From Pontibacter sp. HSC-14F20 (GTDB lineage: Bacteria; Bacteroidota; Bacteroidia; Cytophagales; Hymenobacteraceae), in contig NZ_JAHZTC010000008.1 of the NCBI RefSeq assembly GCF_019599265.1, forward strand, positions 62,001 to 126,000: 64,000 bases of DNA. Reading direction: 5' to 3'. Both the position numbers and the translations under genes were made by a program. Below, one piece after another: positions 9,851 through 17,806 of this stretch. The notes below the pieces were generated by a model, which did not search any database, was not told where the DNA came from, and saw only the letters and a list, made by a program, of their open reading frames with translations. Every line of letters begins with the position of its first letter. Positions within the stretch are counted from its first letter, which is position 1.

Positions 9851-11350
9851 ATGAAGATTAAAAATATAAAGTTTGTTGCAGCTATTCTCGGAGTCACATT
9901 GAGTTTAACTGCATGCGAGAAGGATTTCCTCGAAGCCGTGCCTTCTAATAGCGTGCCTGCTGAAGAGGTAAACACGACCAAAGAAGGTATGGAGGCTGCC
10001 CTAACAGGTATCATTCGTTTGATGCGCCAGGCCCCGGTAAACCAAGGAGCCGTAAGCCACGACAGCTACGGTGTGCCAGCTATGATGCTGACCTTTGATG
10101 TGATGGGACAGGACGTAATGGCCAACACCAACTGGTATGTATACCAGTATGAGCTTGATAACAAGCTGGATACTTACCGCGGCACCCGCATTCTTTGGGG
10201 ACATTCTTATAACCTGATCACTAACGCGAACAGTATCATTGCCAACGCTAAAAACCTGACAGACGCTAACGATCAGGAGAAAGCGACGTTTGAGGCCGAA
10301 GCTAAGGTGATCAGAGCATTCTCTTATTTCAACCTGGCACGTGTGTATCAGCACACTTACCTCAAAGATAAGAATGCACCGGCCGTACCGCTGATGCTTG
10401 AACCTACTACGCCAACAACGCAAGGTAAAGAAAGAGCAACGCTTGAGCAGGTATACAGCCAGATTCTGGCTGACCTGATTGATGCTGAGCAAGCCCTGAC
10501 TAGTGGAAGACCAAGCAAAAGCCGTATTAACAAGAATGTGGCGCAAGGTCTTCTAGCCAGGGTATACCTAGAAATGGGGCAGTGGGAAAAAGCAGCTGAG
10601 TTTGCACGTAAAGCTCGTACTGGCTATCCGCTAATGACTTCTACTGAGTACCAAGCTGGTTTCAACAACTATGGTAACGCTGAATGGATTTGGGGGCTTC
10701 CTCAGTCTGCTGACCAGAACAGCGCTTATGCATCGTTCTACTCTTTCATTGATGGCCGTTATACGGTACTGGATGATGGAAGTCGCGAATATGTCCGCAG
10801 AGGCTATAACAATTTCCGTGCGAATGATAAATTCGTAGAACTGTTTGATGAGAATGATGTTCGGCGTGAATTCCAGGAAGATGAAGAAGCCTTTACGCTC
10901 AACAGTAAAGGCGAGAAGATCTGGAGCTACGACCGCTTTACAATCACCAAGTTTAAGGATTTGGCTAACTTGGGCGGCCACATTCCGCTGATGCGTTCTG
11001 CAGAGATGCTTTTGATTGAAGCAGAGGCTCAGGCTAGGCTGAACAATCCGGTAGAAGCGCAGTTGCTTTTGCTTGAGTTGCGTCAGCAGCGTTACGAGGC
11101 TGGTACTGTTGTGCTGCCAACGCTGGCTATCGGCGATGCTTTGCTGGAAGAAATCTATGTAGAGAGAAGAAAAGAGCTGTACGGCGAAGGCTTTGGCTTG
11201 TTCGATATCAAGCGTCTGCAGAAGCCTCTGCTACGTGAAGGTAACCACACCGCTGTGCTAGGTGTAACTCCTGCCAACTCAGATCTGTTTATCCACCAGC
11301 TTCCGCAAGGAGAGATGGACGCAAATCCAAATGCTGAGCAGAATCCATAA
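9851..11350 (+). CDS. SusD/RagB-family outer membrane lipoprotein
   Basis: The 499-residue partner of the upstream SusC. It opens with a lipoprotein signal (MKIKNIKFVA..., lipobox SLTA-C with the lipid Cys at about residue 22) followed by E-K-D-F-L, as in the first SusD of the window. TPR-like helical segments include AKVIRAFSYFNLARVY and KNVAQGLLARVYLEMGQWEKAA. The C-terminus carries the family pattern RSAEMLLIEAEAQAR and ERRKELYGEGFGLFDIKR. It is co-transcribed with susC (22-base gap) and followed by a very strong terminator. The two SusD proteins in the window are clearly different sequences, so the two loci are not recent duplicates. Confidence 0.95.
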   Translation: MKIKNIKFVAAILGVTLSLTACEKDFLEAVPSNSVPAEEVNTTKEGMEAALTGIIRLMRQAPVNQGAVSHDSYGVPAMMLTFDVMGQDVMANTNWYVYQYELDNKLDTYRGTRILWGHSYNLITNANSIIANAKNLTDANDQEKATFEAEAKVIRAFSYFNLARVYQHTYLKDKNAPAVPLMLEPTTPTTQGKERATLEQVYSQILADLIDAEQALTSGRPSKSRINKNVAQGLLARVYLEMGQWEKAAEFARKARTGYPLMTSTEYQAGFNNYGNAEWIWGLPQSADQNSAYASFYSFIDGRYTVLDDGSREYVRRGYNNFRANDKFVELFDENDVRREFQEDEEAFTLNSKGEKIWSYDRFTITKFKDLANLGGHIPLMRSAEMLLIEAEAQARLNNPVEAQLLLLELRQQRYEAGTVVLPTLAIGDALLEEIYVERRKELYGEGFGLFDIKRLQKPLLREGNHTAVLGVTPANSDLFIHQLPQGEMDANPNAEQNP

Positions 11351-11357
11351 TTCTAGC

Positions 11358-11411
11358 TCTAAATAAAAGAAAAGGCTGCCTCCAACGAGGCAGCCTTTTC
11401 TTTTATTTAGA
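11358..11411. terminator. Bidirectional intrinsic terminator with a 23-bp perfect stem
   Basis: Positions 11358-11380 pair perfectly with 11389-11411 around the 8-base loop TCCAACGA. A/T tracts on both outer sides make it work for both the plus-strand susD and the convergent minus-strand PAP2 gene. Confidence 0.93.
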
Positions 11412-11426
11412 ACCTTATACCTTCGC

Positions 11427-12245
11427 TTAAAAGGTATAGCTCAGATTAGCTCCTTGCGAAGCAGTGCCATTAAACGTTGGGATGATGGTTGGATTTAGCG
11501 AGAAACCGTTGTTATCAGACTTTTTATGTAGTTGTGGCACCACAATACCAACAGCCGCACCTACTGCGTAGCCCAGCAGGTTGTCACTCAGGAAGTGCTT
11601 GCCAGCTCGCAGACGCAGGTAACCTACCGTAGCAGGTACAGCAGCCGCTCCAAGCCAGACATACTTACGGGCAGGCGAATCTGGATTGAAATCATGAAAC
11701 ACTTTGGCAAAGAAGAAAGAAGCCGCCGCCGACGCTGCAGTGTGTCCAGCGTAAAATGAGTTGCGTGCATTGGCACGCGTTTTTTCCTCCATCTCCACAT
11801 CCGGGCTGTATACCATTGGTCTGATACGCGGATTATAAGCGTTCGACATCGTAAACAGGGCGCCTGTTATGGCCATGGTTTGCACGTACATGCCGAACAC
11901 CTGTCCTGCATTACTGCGCACATCGTCGTCAAAAGCCAGTAAAAAAGGAAGCGCGAAGGAGCCATAGAACGGGAAGTCACTGACTTTTTTGGCCTGATCG
12001 GAGTCCCAGCCAGCAGAGAAGCGATCAAAACTGTTTACCTGGTTTTTGTTCAGGTTGGCGATCTGCTCTTCCGTCAGTCCGTCTTTGTCCTGCATGCGGG
12101 TAAGGCCGTAATAACTGAGGCCCATACCTGCCGCTGTTATAGGAGCATCTACAACAAATTTGGTTCTGTAAGGGGAGTCATTTTGAGCCTGGCTGACCTG
12201 TGCTGTCATGACCAGGCACCATATCATTAGAATATATTTCTTCAT
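11427..12245 (-). CDS. PAP2-superfamily phosphatase, exported
   Basis: The 272-residue protein carries a signal peptide (MKKYILMIWCLVMTAQVSQA) and a type 2 phosphatidic acid phosphatase core. The three signature blocks can be seen in order: an RIRPMVYS block (KX6RP-like, the first Lys not obvious), YAGHTAAS in place of PSGH, and RLRAGKHFLSD matching the RX5HX3D block with its catalytic His and Asp. Family members remove phosphate from lipid phosphates such as phosphatidic acid, undecaprenyl pyrophosphate or lipid A at the periplasmic side of a membrane. Several hydrophobic helices surround the motifs. The gene stands alone on the minus strand, divergent from metK. The substrate cannot be told from sequence. 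Confidence 0.85.
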   Translation of the reverse strand: MKKYILMIWCLVMTAQVSQAQNDSPYRTKFVVDAPITAAGMGLSYYGLTRMQDKDGLTEEQIANLNKNQVNSFDRFSAGWDSDQAKKVSDFPFYGSFALPFLLAFDDDVRSNAGQVFGMYVQTMAITGALFTMSNAYNPRIRPMVYSPDVEMEEKTRANARNSFYAGHTAASAAASFFFAKVFHDFNPDSPARKYVWLGAAAVPATVGYLRLRAGKHFLSDNLLGYAVGAAVGIVVPQLHKKSDNNGFSLNPTIIPTFNGTASQGANLSYTF

Positions 12246-12490
12246 CGTTTAATCTTAAATGTGCAATTTTAATGATTGAAACGGGCCTATATATAAAAGG
12301 TTTTGTATTGCTTTTGTTTTGTTGATTCCACTTGTAGGTATGTTTTAACTTGTGAAAGGCCTTGCAAGAGATCAACTAGTTTTTATTAGTTAGATACAAT
12401 TTTCAATGTTGAAGGCCCGCTTAAGTAAATAGAATCTGAATGCAGGTATACCTTGTTTAAATGATCGTTTTTATTGTGGTGGAATTGCCG
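12246..12490. other. Divergent intergenic region between the PAP2 gene and metK
   Basis: About 245 bases, AT-rich, without an open reading frame I would support. It must hold the PAP2 promoter on the minus strand, but no full-consensus boxes were found there. I saw no SAM-type riboswitch fold upstream of metK. Confidence 0.5.
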
Positions 12491-12498
12491 TAGCTTTG
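12491..12498 (+). promoter_or_regulatory. Promoter -7 element of metK
   Basis: TAGCTTTG matches TAnnTTTG exactly and would start transcription at about 12505. This places the in-frame TTG at 12496 inside the promoter and supports the ATG at 12556 as the true metK start. The -33 box is weak. Confidence 0.5.
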
Positions 12499-12555
12499 CA
12501 ATCGCTGTCCTTTTCGGCAGCTGGTTTATACTTTGTACCTAAACCCATCATTGAG

Positions 12556-13860
12556 ATGCCATATTTGTTCACCTCCGAGTCTGTTTCAGAAGGACACCCG
12601 GATAAAGTAGCGGATCAGATTTCTGATGCCCTCTTAGATGCATTTTTAAAGCAGGACCCACAGTCTAAAGTGGCTTGCGAAACACTGGTTACAACAGGGC
12701 TTGTTGTGCTCAGCGGCGAAGTGAAGACAGAAGCATATGTAGACGTGCAGAAGATCGCCCGCGATGTAATTAAGCGTATTGGCTATACCAAATCAGAATA
12801 TATGTTCGACGCCGACGCCTGTGGTGTGATATCGGCTATACACGAACAGTCTCCGGACATTAACCAAGGCGTGGAGCGGACTAATCCTGAAGACCAGGGA
12901 GCTGGCGACCAAGGTATGATGTTTGGCTATGCCACAAACGAAACCGACAACTACATGCCGTTGGCGCTGAGCATTTCGCATTTGCTGCTGGAGGAGCTCT
13001 CTGCTATCCGCAAGGAAGGTAAGGAGATGACTTACTTGCGTCCGGATGCCAAATCGCAGGTGACCATCCGCTACAGCGACAACCACGTGCCGGAGAAGAT
13101 CGACACGATTGTAATTTCAACCCAGCATGACGAGTTTGTGCTTCCCGAAACTGACAGTAACGAAGCTAAACTGGCAGCCGAAAAGCAGATGGTGGCCCAG
13201 ATCAAAGCCGATGTGGACAGCATTCTGATGCCACGTGTGCTGAAGAAACTTTCGGAGCGCATCCAGAAACTTTTCGATAATGAAATTACCTACCACATCA
13301 ACCCAACCGGCAAGTTCGTAATCGGTGGCCCGCACGGCGATACCGGCCTGACTGGTCGTAAGATCATCGTAGACACTTACGGTGGTAAAGGTGCGCATGG
13401 TGGTGGTGCCTTCTCAGGCAAAGACTCTTCTAAAGTAGACCGCTCTGCCGCGTACGCAGCACGTCACATCGCTAAAAACCTGGTAGCTGCCGGAGTAGCC
13501 GATCAGGCGCTGGTGCAGGTAGCATATGCCATTGGTGTGGCCAAGCCGGTTGGCCTATATGTAACGACGTATGGCTCTACCAAAGTGAAAGATGCTAGCG
13601 GTAACGTGATGAGTGATGGTGAAATTGCCGAAAAGGTAAACAAGCTGTTCGATATGCGTCCGTACGCGATCGTGCATCGCTTTGGACTGCAGAACCCGAT
13701 CTTCTCTGAAACAGCGGCTTATGGCCACATGGGTAGAACCCCGGGCAAGAAGACCGTAGAAGTCTCTGTAAACGGTCAGAAGGAAGTAAGAGAGTTCGAG
13801 ACTTTTACCTGGGAGAAGCTCGACTACGTAGATAAGATTAAGGCAGAGTTCGGCTTGTAG
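12556..13860 (+). CDS. metK: S-adenosylmethionine synthetase
   Basis: MetK (434 aa from the chosen ATG) makes S-adenosylmethionine from methionine and ATP in the cytoplasm, feeding methylation reactions and radical SAM enzymes. Clear family blocks are the N-terminal [16 protein letters not shown] with catalytic His14, [12 protein letters not shown] at 115-126, [21 protein letters not shown], and the P-loop-like GGGAFSGKD at 282-290. The start MPYLFTSES was chosen because it gives the usual N-terminus and because a promoter box overlaps the longer TTG start. The protein is longer than E. coli MetK (384) because of insertions, as is usual in Bacteroidota. A strong terminator follows. AhcY, another methyl-cycle enzyme, is encoded at 46.2 kb. 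Confidence 0.97.
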   Translation: MPYLFTSESVSEGHPDKVADQISDALLDAFLKQDPQSKVACETLVTTGLVVLSGEVKTEAYVDVQKIARDVIKRIGYTKSEYMFDADACGVISAIHEQSPDINQGVERTNPEDQGAGDQGMMFGYATNETDNYMPLALSISHLLLEELSAIRKEGKEMTYLRPDAKSQVTIRYSDNHVPEKIDTIVISTQHDEFVLPETDSNEAKLAAEKQMVAQIKADVDSILMPRVLKKLSERIQKLFDNEITYHINPTGKFVIGGPHGDTGLTGRKIIVDTYGGKGAHGGGAFSGKDSSKVDRSAAYAARHIAKNLVAAGVADQALVQVAYAIGVAKPVGLYVTTYGSTKVKDASGNVMSDGEIAEKVNKLFDMRPYAIVHRFGLQNPIFSETAAYGHMGRTPGKKTVEVSVNGQKEVREFETFTWEKLDYVDKIKAEFGL

Positions 13861-13880
13861 TCGGCTAAACCTTGAGCCAC

Positions 13881-13919
13881 AAAATAGGCCTGCTGATTTC
13901 TCAGCAGGCCTATTTTTTT
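13881..13919. terminator. Bidirectional intrinsic terminator between metK and hpf
   Basis: A 16-bp perfect stem (13881-13896 with 13901-13916) closes a 4-base loop and is followed by T residues. The A tract on the left makes it usable for the convergent minus-strand gene too. Confidence 0.92.
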
Positions 13920-13954
13920 ATACCTGTGTCAGGTATAGCGAGTGTCAAACGGGC

Positions 13955-14257
13955 TTAGTTATGAGCCAGTTGTTTTTGTTTGAATTTTTTGAGCTGACGG
14001 CGCATGGCCTCTACTGCCGCGTCCGCTGCGGCTTCAAAAGATGGTGCGTCTTCTTTGGAGAAAAGAGTGGAGCCGGGTACGTAAAGTTTGATCTCTACCG
14101 TTTTGTTGGCCGTGCCGTCGTTGTTATTATGTTTAAGAAACACCTCGCCCTCTACAACACGGTCGTAGAATGTTTCCAGTTTATCTACTTTCTGCTGGAT
14201 GAAATCGGTCAGCTGTCTGTCAGCCTCGAAGTGGATGGAATGCATCTGTAGCTTCAT
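13955..14257 (-). CDS. hpf: Ribosome hibernation-promoting factor, short HPF/YfiA family
   Basis: This 100-residue cytoplasmic protein matches the short HPF/YfiA fold: beta strand MKLQMHSIHFEADRQL, helix DFIQQKVDKLETFY, a basic strand region with VEIKLYVPG, and a second helix FEAAADAAVEAMRRQLKKFKQKQ. Such proteins bind the 30S subunit in stationary phase and promote inactive ribosome dimers or protect idle 70S particles. The long C-terminal dimerisation domain is absent, so it is the short form. It lies 25 bases downstream of xerC and in the same direction as rpsU, giving a likely rpsU-xerC-hpf unit that joins two ribosome-related genes with a recombinase. Confidence 0.92.
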   Translation of the reverse strand: MKLQMHSIHFEADRQLTDFIQQKVDKLETFYDRVVEGEVFLKHNNNDGTANKTVEIKLYVPGSTLFSKEDAPSFEAAADAAVEAMRRQLKKFKQKQLAHN

Positions 14258-14282
14258 AATCGTAACATTTTATGGTTAAACT

Positions 14283-15161
14283 TTATGCTTTTGGATGTGC
14301 TTTCTCGAAAATCGATTTAAGCTTTTCTATTGAATTGTGCGTGTATACTTGTGTTGCAGCCAGGCTGGCATGCCCGAGCAAGTCTTTGATGGCATTGAGA
14401 TCAGCGCCTTTATTGAGAAGGTGAGTAGCGAAGGAGTGTCGCAGCACATGCGGGCTGTTATGTTCAGAAGTGGTAACCAAGCTGATGTACTTTTTAGCGA
14501 CACGATAAACGAACTTCGGATAGAGAGGCCGTTCTTTATTAGTAACGAGCAGCCTTTCCGAATTGTTATTGCCAAATTCGCTTTTCTTGTGCGCCGAATA
14601 TTGCTTAATGGAAGCTACAAGCGTATCGTTTAGCGGGATGATGCGGACCTTATTTCCCTTGCCGAGAACCCGCACCGTTTTGGCGTGCAGGTCCACGTCC
14701 TCAGGCGCAATACCTATGAGTTCGGCCAGTCGCATGCCAGTGCCATACAGAAACTCTAGTATCAGGCGGTCGCGCTGGCCTTCAAAGTTATCCTCGAAGG
14801 TAAAGCTGTCCAGGAAATGGTTGAAAGGCTCTTCCGGCACAAAAGCAGGCAGCTTCTTCGACACTTTAGGTGCCTTGATGCGCAGCATGGGGTTGGCCGT
14901 AATACGCTGCTGGCTCAGCAGGAATTTATAGTAGGAACGGAGGCAGGCGATTTTGCGGTTAACAGAACGGGCCTCCAGATTTTTGTGCACAAGTGTCAGG
15001 ATCCACGACCGGATGATGGTATGGTCTGCCTCAGCGGGATCGGTGATCTGGTAAGTGTCTAGCAGGTACTGCGTGAACTGCCCCAGATCGGTGTGGTAAG
15101 ATGTAAGGGTGTGCGGGCTGTACCGCTTCTCGTACTCGAGATACTTAAAAAATAATTCCAT
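14283..15161 (-). CDS. xerC: Tyrosine recombinase of the XerC/XerD family
   Basis: This 292-residue recombinase has the SAM-like N-terminal core-binding domain (residues 1-85) and a complete catalytic domain. All active-site residues are visible: Arg144 (GTGMRLAEL), Lys168 (GKGNK), His238 and Arg241 (HVLRHSFATHLL), His264 (LLGHASLAAT) and nucleophile Tyr273 (VYTHNS). Length and context (between rpsU and hpf, no attachment sites or phage genes) identify it as the chromosome-dimer-resolving Xer type rather than an integron or prophage integrase. It cannot be assigned with certainty to XerC over XerD. Its ATG lies inside the arm of a perfect 19-bp inverted repeat, so translation could be limited by RNA structure. 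Confidence 0.92.
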   Translation of the reverse strand: MELFFKYLEYEKRYSPHTLTSYHTDLGQFTQYLLDTYQITDPAEADHTIIRSWILTLVHKNLEARSVNRKIACLRSYYKFLLSQQRITANPMLRIKAPKVSKKLPAFVPEEPFNHFLDSFTFEDNFEGQRDRLILEFLYGTGMRLAELIGIAPEDVDLHAKTVRVLGKGNKVRIIPLNDTLVASIKQYSAHKKSEFGNNNSERLLVTNKERPLYPKFVYRVAKKYISLVTTSEHNSPHVLRHSFATHLLNKGADLNAIKDLLGHASLAATQVYTHNSIEKLKSIFEKAHPKA

Positions 15162-15211
15162 ACCTTGGTATAAACGACAGATGGGTCTGCCATTTATACC
15201 AAGGTATGGAA
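15156..15211 (-). terminator. Perfect inverted repeat between rpsU and xerC: terminator/attenuator that covers the xerC start
   Basis: Positions 15156-15174 and 15193-15211 are perfect 19-bp complements around an 18-base loop. Read on the minus strand, the hairpin follows rpsU, its 3' arm contains the xerC ATG (15161-15159), and a T-rich stretch (ATTATTTTTT) follows. It could end rpsU transcription, hide the xerC start, or both. Each arm contains the TATACC/GGTATA word that is over-represented in this window. Confidence 0.7.
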
Positions 15212-15235
15212 AAATAAAATATCTTTAAAGAAAGA

Positions 15236-15430
15236 CTAGTAGTTTTCGTTAGCGAAAAGCTGTTGCTTATATCTCGCTCTTTCTTTTTGCTTTCTCTTAG
15301 AAACAGATGGCTTCTCGAAGAACGTTCTTGATCTCAGCTCTTTCAGAACACCAGTTCTTTCAAATTTCTTCTTGAATCTCTTCAGGGCACGGTCTACAGA
15401 CTCGTTATCTTTTACGTTTACAATAATCAT
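15236..15430 (-). CDS. rpsU: 30S ribosomal protein bS21
   Basis: The 64-residue basic protein is bS21: MIIVNVKDNESVDRALKRFKKKFERTG is the family N-terminus, followed by a Lys/Arg-rich helix ending in KQKERARYKQQ. bS21 sits at the 30S platform near the anti-Shine-Dalgarno region of 16S rRNA and aids initiation. In Bacteroidota S21 is often discussed in relation to sequestration of the anti-SD end, which fits the scarcity of clear Shine-Dalgarno sites in this window. The gene has its own near-consensus promoter at 15464-15495 and heads the rpsU-xerC-hpf unit. Confidence 0.96.
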   Translation of the reverse strand: MIIVNVKDNESVDRALKRFKKKFERTGVLKELRSRTFFEKPSVSKRKQKERARYKQQLFANENY

Positions 15431-15463
15431 GTTTTTCCTCGCTTCTTCTGATATTTAGGGATG

Positions 15464-15495
15464 CAAATTTAGTTAATGTTTTACTTAAAAATCAA
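15464..15495 (-). promoter_or_regulatory. Promoter of rpsU
   Basis: On the minus strand TTG (15495-15493), a 21-base spacer and TAAATTTG (15471-15464) match the Bacteroidota promoter form. The leader to the rpsU ATG is about 25-30 bases. Confidence 0.7.
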
Positions 15496-15583
15496 TAGTT
15501 TGGCGAAAATAATTCCGCAAGTCAGTGAAAAGAGTTGCGTATAGATGGGTTTTGCACCTACAGGCAACTCTTTTTGATGATCT

Positions 15584-16723
15584 TTATTTTAAAATCGCTC
15601 TGGATATAACCAGTTTTTGGATCTCGCTTGTTCCTTCGCCGATGGTGCAAAGCTTGGCGTCGCGGTAATATTTCTCGGCCGGGTAGTCTTTAGTGAAACC
15701 GTAGCCGCCGAAAATCTGCACGCCCTCGTTCGCCACTCGCACCGATACCTCAGAGGCATATAGTTTTGCCATAGCTGATTCTTTGTTCACGTTCAGGCCG
15801 CGGTTTTTCATGTCGGCTGCCTGGTAGGTGAGGAGCGATGCTGCTTCGATTTCTGTAGCCATATCGGCCAGCTTAAAGGCGATGCCCTGGAAGCTGGAGA
15901 TGGACTTGTTGAACTGATGACGCTCCTGAGAGTAAGCCAGTGCCGCCTCGAAAGCCCCTTGTGCTATACCTAGCGAAAGCGCTGCAATCGAAATACGTCC
16001 GCCGTCCAGCACTTTCATAGCCTGAATGAAGCCTTCGCCCACATTGCCCAAAATCTGGTCTTTGTGCACGCGGCAGTCTTCGAAGATCAGCTCGGTGGTT
16101 TCAGAAGCGCGCATACCTAGTTTGTCTTCTTTGCGGCCAGCGCTAAAGCCCGGAGTACCTTTCTCAATAATGAAAGCCGTCATGCCATGGGAGTCGCCCA
16201 CATCACCGGTGCGCACGATCACAACAGCCACATTGCCTGTTTTACCGTGCGTGATGAAGTTTTTAGCGCCATTGATTACCCAGTAATCACCGTCCTGTAC
16301 GGCCACAGTGCGCATGTTGCCGGCATCAGAACCTGTATTAGGCTCTGTCAGGCCCCAGGCACCGATCCATTCAGCGGTGGCTAGTCTTGGAAGGTATTGC
16401 TTTTTCTGCGCCTCGTTGCCGAACTGCAGGATATGCCCTGTGCAAAGCGAGTTGTGTGCCGCCATAGACAGGCCAATTGAACCGTCGATCTTAGAAAGCT
16501 CAGCGATCGCCGTTACATATTCTAGGTAGCCAAAGCCAGAGCCACCATACTCAGTCGGTACCAGCACACCCATCAGGCCCAGTTCGCCCAACTTCCTGAA
16601 CACCTCCACCGGAAATTCCTGGCTTTCGTCCCACTCCATCATTTTTGGTTTGATGTGCTTGGCTCCGAAGTCACGGATCATGTCGGCAATCATGCGCTGG
16701 TTTTCTGTATAGTTAAATTCCAT
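15584..16723 (-). CDS. Short-chain acyl-CoA dehydrogenase
   Basis: This 379-residue flavoenzyme carries out the first oxidation of fatty-acyl-CoA (or a branched-chain amino-acid-derived acyl-CoA) with FAD, passing electrons to ETF in the cytoplasm. Visible marks are the N-terminal helical domain (MEFNYTENQRMIADMIRDFG), the FAD/substrate block GLTEPNTGSDAGNMRT, the RISIAALSLGIAQGA helix, the IQIFGGYG-like VQIFGGYGFTKDYP block and the catalytic base Glu363 in TIGEGTSEIQ at the SCAD/BCAD position. It is monocistronic, with a full-consensus promoter upstream. Exact chain-length preference cannot be told from sequence. Confidence 0.95.
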   Translation of the reverse strand: MEFNYTENQRMIADMIRDFGAKHIKPKMMEWDESQEFPVEVFRKLGELGLMGVLVPTEYGGSGFGYLEYVTAIAELSKIDGSIGLSMAAHNSLCTGHILQFGNEAQKKQYLPRLATAEWIGAWGLTEPNTGSDAGNMRTVAVQDGDYWVINGAKNFITHGKTGNVAVVIVRTGDVGDSHGMTAFIIEKGTPGFSAGRKEDKLGMRASETTELIFEDCRVHKDQILGNVGEGFIQAMKVLDGGRISIAALSLGIAQGAFEAALAYSQERHQFNKSISSFQGIAFKLADMATEIEAASLLTYQAADMKNRGLNVNKESAMAKLYASEVSVRVANEGVQIFGGYGFTKDYPAEKYYRDAKLCTIGEGTSEIQKLVISRAILK

Positions 16724-16780
16724 TTAAGTTTTTTGTTTTTAAGTCGCGTGTATTAAACTGAAAACTGAATAAAGGGTTTA

Positions 16781-16811
16781 CAAAACTAACCAAATTAGCC
16801 TGATTGGCAAA
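16781..16811 (-). promoter_or_regulatory. Promoter of the acyl-CoA dehydrogenase gene
   Basis: On the minus strand TTTG (16811-16808), 19-base spacer, TAGTTTTG (16788-16781): a full match to TTTG-N19-TAnnTTTG. It predicts a leader of roughly 50 bases. Confidence 0.75.
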
Positions 16812-17039
16812 TTCGGGGTTTTAGTTTGATTTAGTTAATGCCTTAATGCTGACTATGAACTTACTTTATGACGACTTCGGGTACCGGTAATCAGAGGCTT
16901 TTCCGCCTCACTTTATATTAAACCCAAACCGGCTCCGTTTATTTTGATAGCGTATAATATTTGCGTTATTTTGATGTTGCGTTGCCGTGTTTGGCAACGT
17001 TTGTGTTTTGTGCCGTGTACATACGGTAGAGATAGGCCA
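16812..17039 (+). other. Leader of the CpsB-like gene with a terminator-like hairpin at 16980-16999
   Basis: This stretch lies between the two divergent genes. It holds a small stem GAGGC/GCCTC near 16893-16906 and a 7-bp stem (CGTTGCC 16980-16986, GGCAACG 16993-16999) followed by TTTGTGTTTTG, which could act as an attenuator 40 bases before the start at 17040. A longer in-frame reading from 16944 exists but has no protein-like character. Confidence 0.35.
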
Positions 17040-17786
17040 ATGATAAAATTTTTCCAGAATCTGTTTGGCAAGGAAGAAGTGCAGGTTGAATCGCTGGGTA
17101 TACTTGGCGTAGACATGCACTCGCACATTCTGCCAGGTATAGACGACGGCGCTGCCACCCTGGAGCAGTCGCTGGAACTGGTGCGCGGTATGCAGGAGAT
17201 GGGTTACCGTAAGCTGATCATGACGCCGCACATCATGAGCGATTTCTACCGCAATACACCCGAGATTATACGCACGCAGCTAAAAGTGCTGCAGGATGTC
17301 GTAACCGCCGAAGGTATAGAGATGGAACTGGCCTGTGCCGCCGAGCATTACCTGGACGAGGCCCTGCTGCAAAAACTGGAAGACAACGAGGAACTGCTCA
17401 CGTTCGGCGATAATTACCTGCTTTTCGAAACCTCTTTCCTAAACGAGCCATTGAACCTGCGGGAGGCCATTTTTCGGATGCAGTCGCTGGGTTACAAGCC
17501 GGTGCTGGCGCACCCGGAGCGCTATACCTATTTCTATGGCAAGTTCGACGACTTGGTAAAGTTGCGGGAGCAGGGCGTGCTGTTACAACCAAACCTTAAC
17601 TCGCTCACTGGCTATTATTCGCCAGGCGCCAAAATGGTCATCGAAAAACTTATTGACGCCGGCTTGGTTGATTTTCTAGGCTCTGATGCGCATAGCCTGA
17701 AGCACATTGCGAATCTGCAGAAAGTGCTTTGTTCCAAGTACCTGGTGAAGGCCCTGCAGCTTCCGCTACTCAACAGTAAACTCTAA
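17040..17786 (+). CDS. CpsB/YwqE-like PHP-domain protein tyrosine phosphatase
   Basis: The 248-residue protein fits the CpsB/YwqE family of manganese-dependent tyrosine phosphatases that remove phosphate from BY-kinases controlling polysaccharide export. Metal-binding PHP motifs are seen: DMHSHILPGIDDG (His27, His29, Asp), MTPHIMSDFY, the ETSF segment, AHPERYTYF, and GSDAHSLKH near the end. The ATG at 17040 (MIKFFQNLFG) was preferred because residues encoded upstream from 16944 are Cys-rich and unlike the family. No capsule kinase is adjacent in this window. An SDR gene follows 20 bases downstream, so the two may form an operon. Confidence 0.85.
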   Translation: MIKFFQNLFGKEEVQVESLGILGVDMHSHILPGIDDGAATLEQSLELVRGMQEMGYRKLIMTPHIMSDFYRNTPEIIRTQLKVLQDVVTAEGIEMELACAAEHYLDEALLQKLEDNEELLTFGDNYLLFETSFLNEPLNLREAIFRMQSLGYKPVLAHPERYTYFYGKFDDLVKLREQGVLLQPNLNSLTGYYSPGAKMVIEKLIDAGLVDFLGSDAHSLKHIANLQKVLCSKYLVKALQLPLLNSKL

Positions 17787-17806
17787 TCCCCATTTCCCCA
17801 CTACCT

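Noticed and set aside
12246-12490. SAM-responsive riboswitch upstream of metK
   Set aside because: No SAM-I, SAM-II or related core could be recognised, and the promoter box at 12491 leaves a leader of only about 50 bases.
14283-15161. Integron or phage integrase
   Set aside because: Length, housekeeping neighbours and lack of attachment sites or cassettes point to a chromosomal Xer recombinase.
16944-17039. Extended N-terminus of the CpsB-like protein
   Set aside because: The added residues are Cys-rich and unlike the family; the ATG at 17040 gives the usual start.
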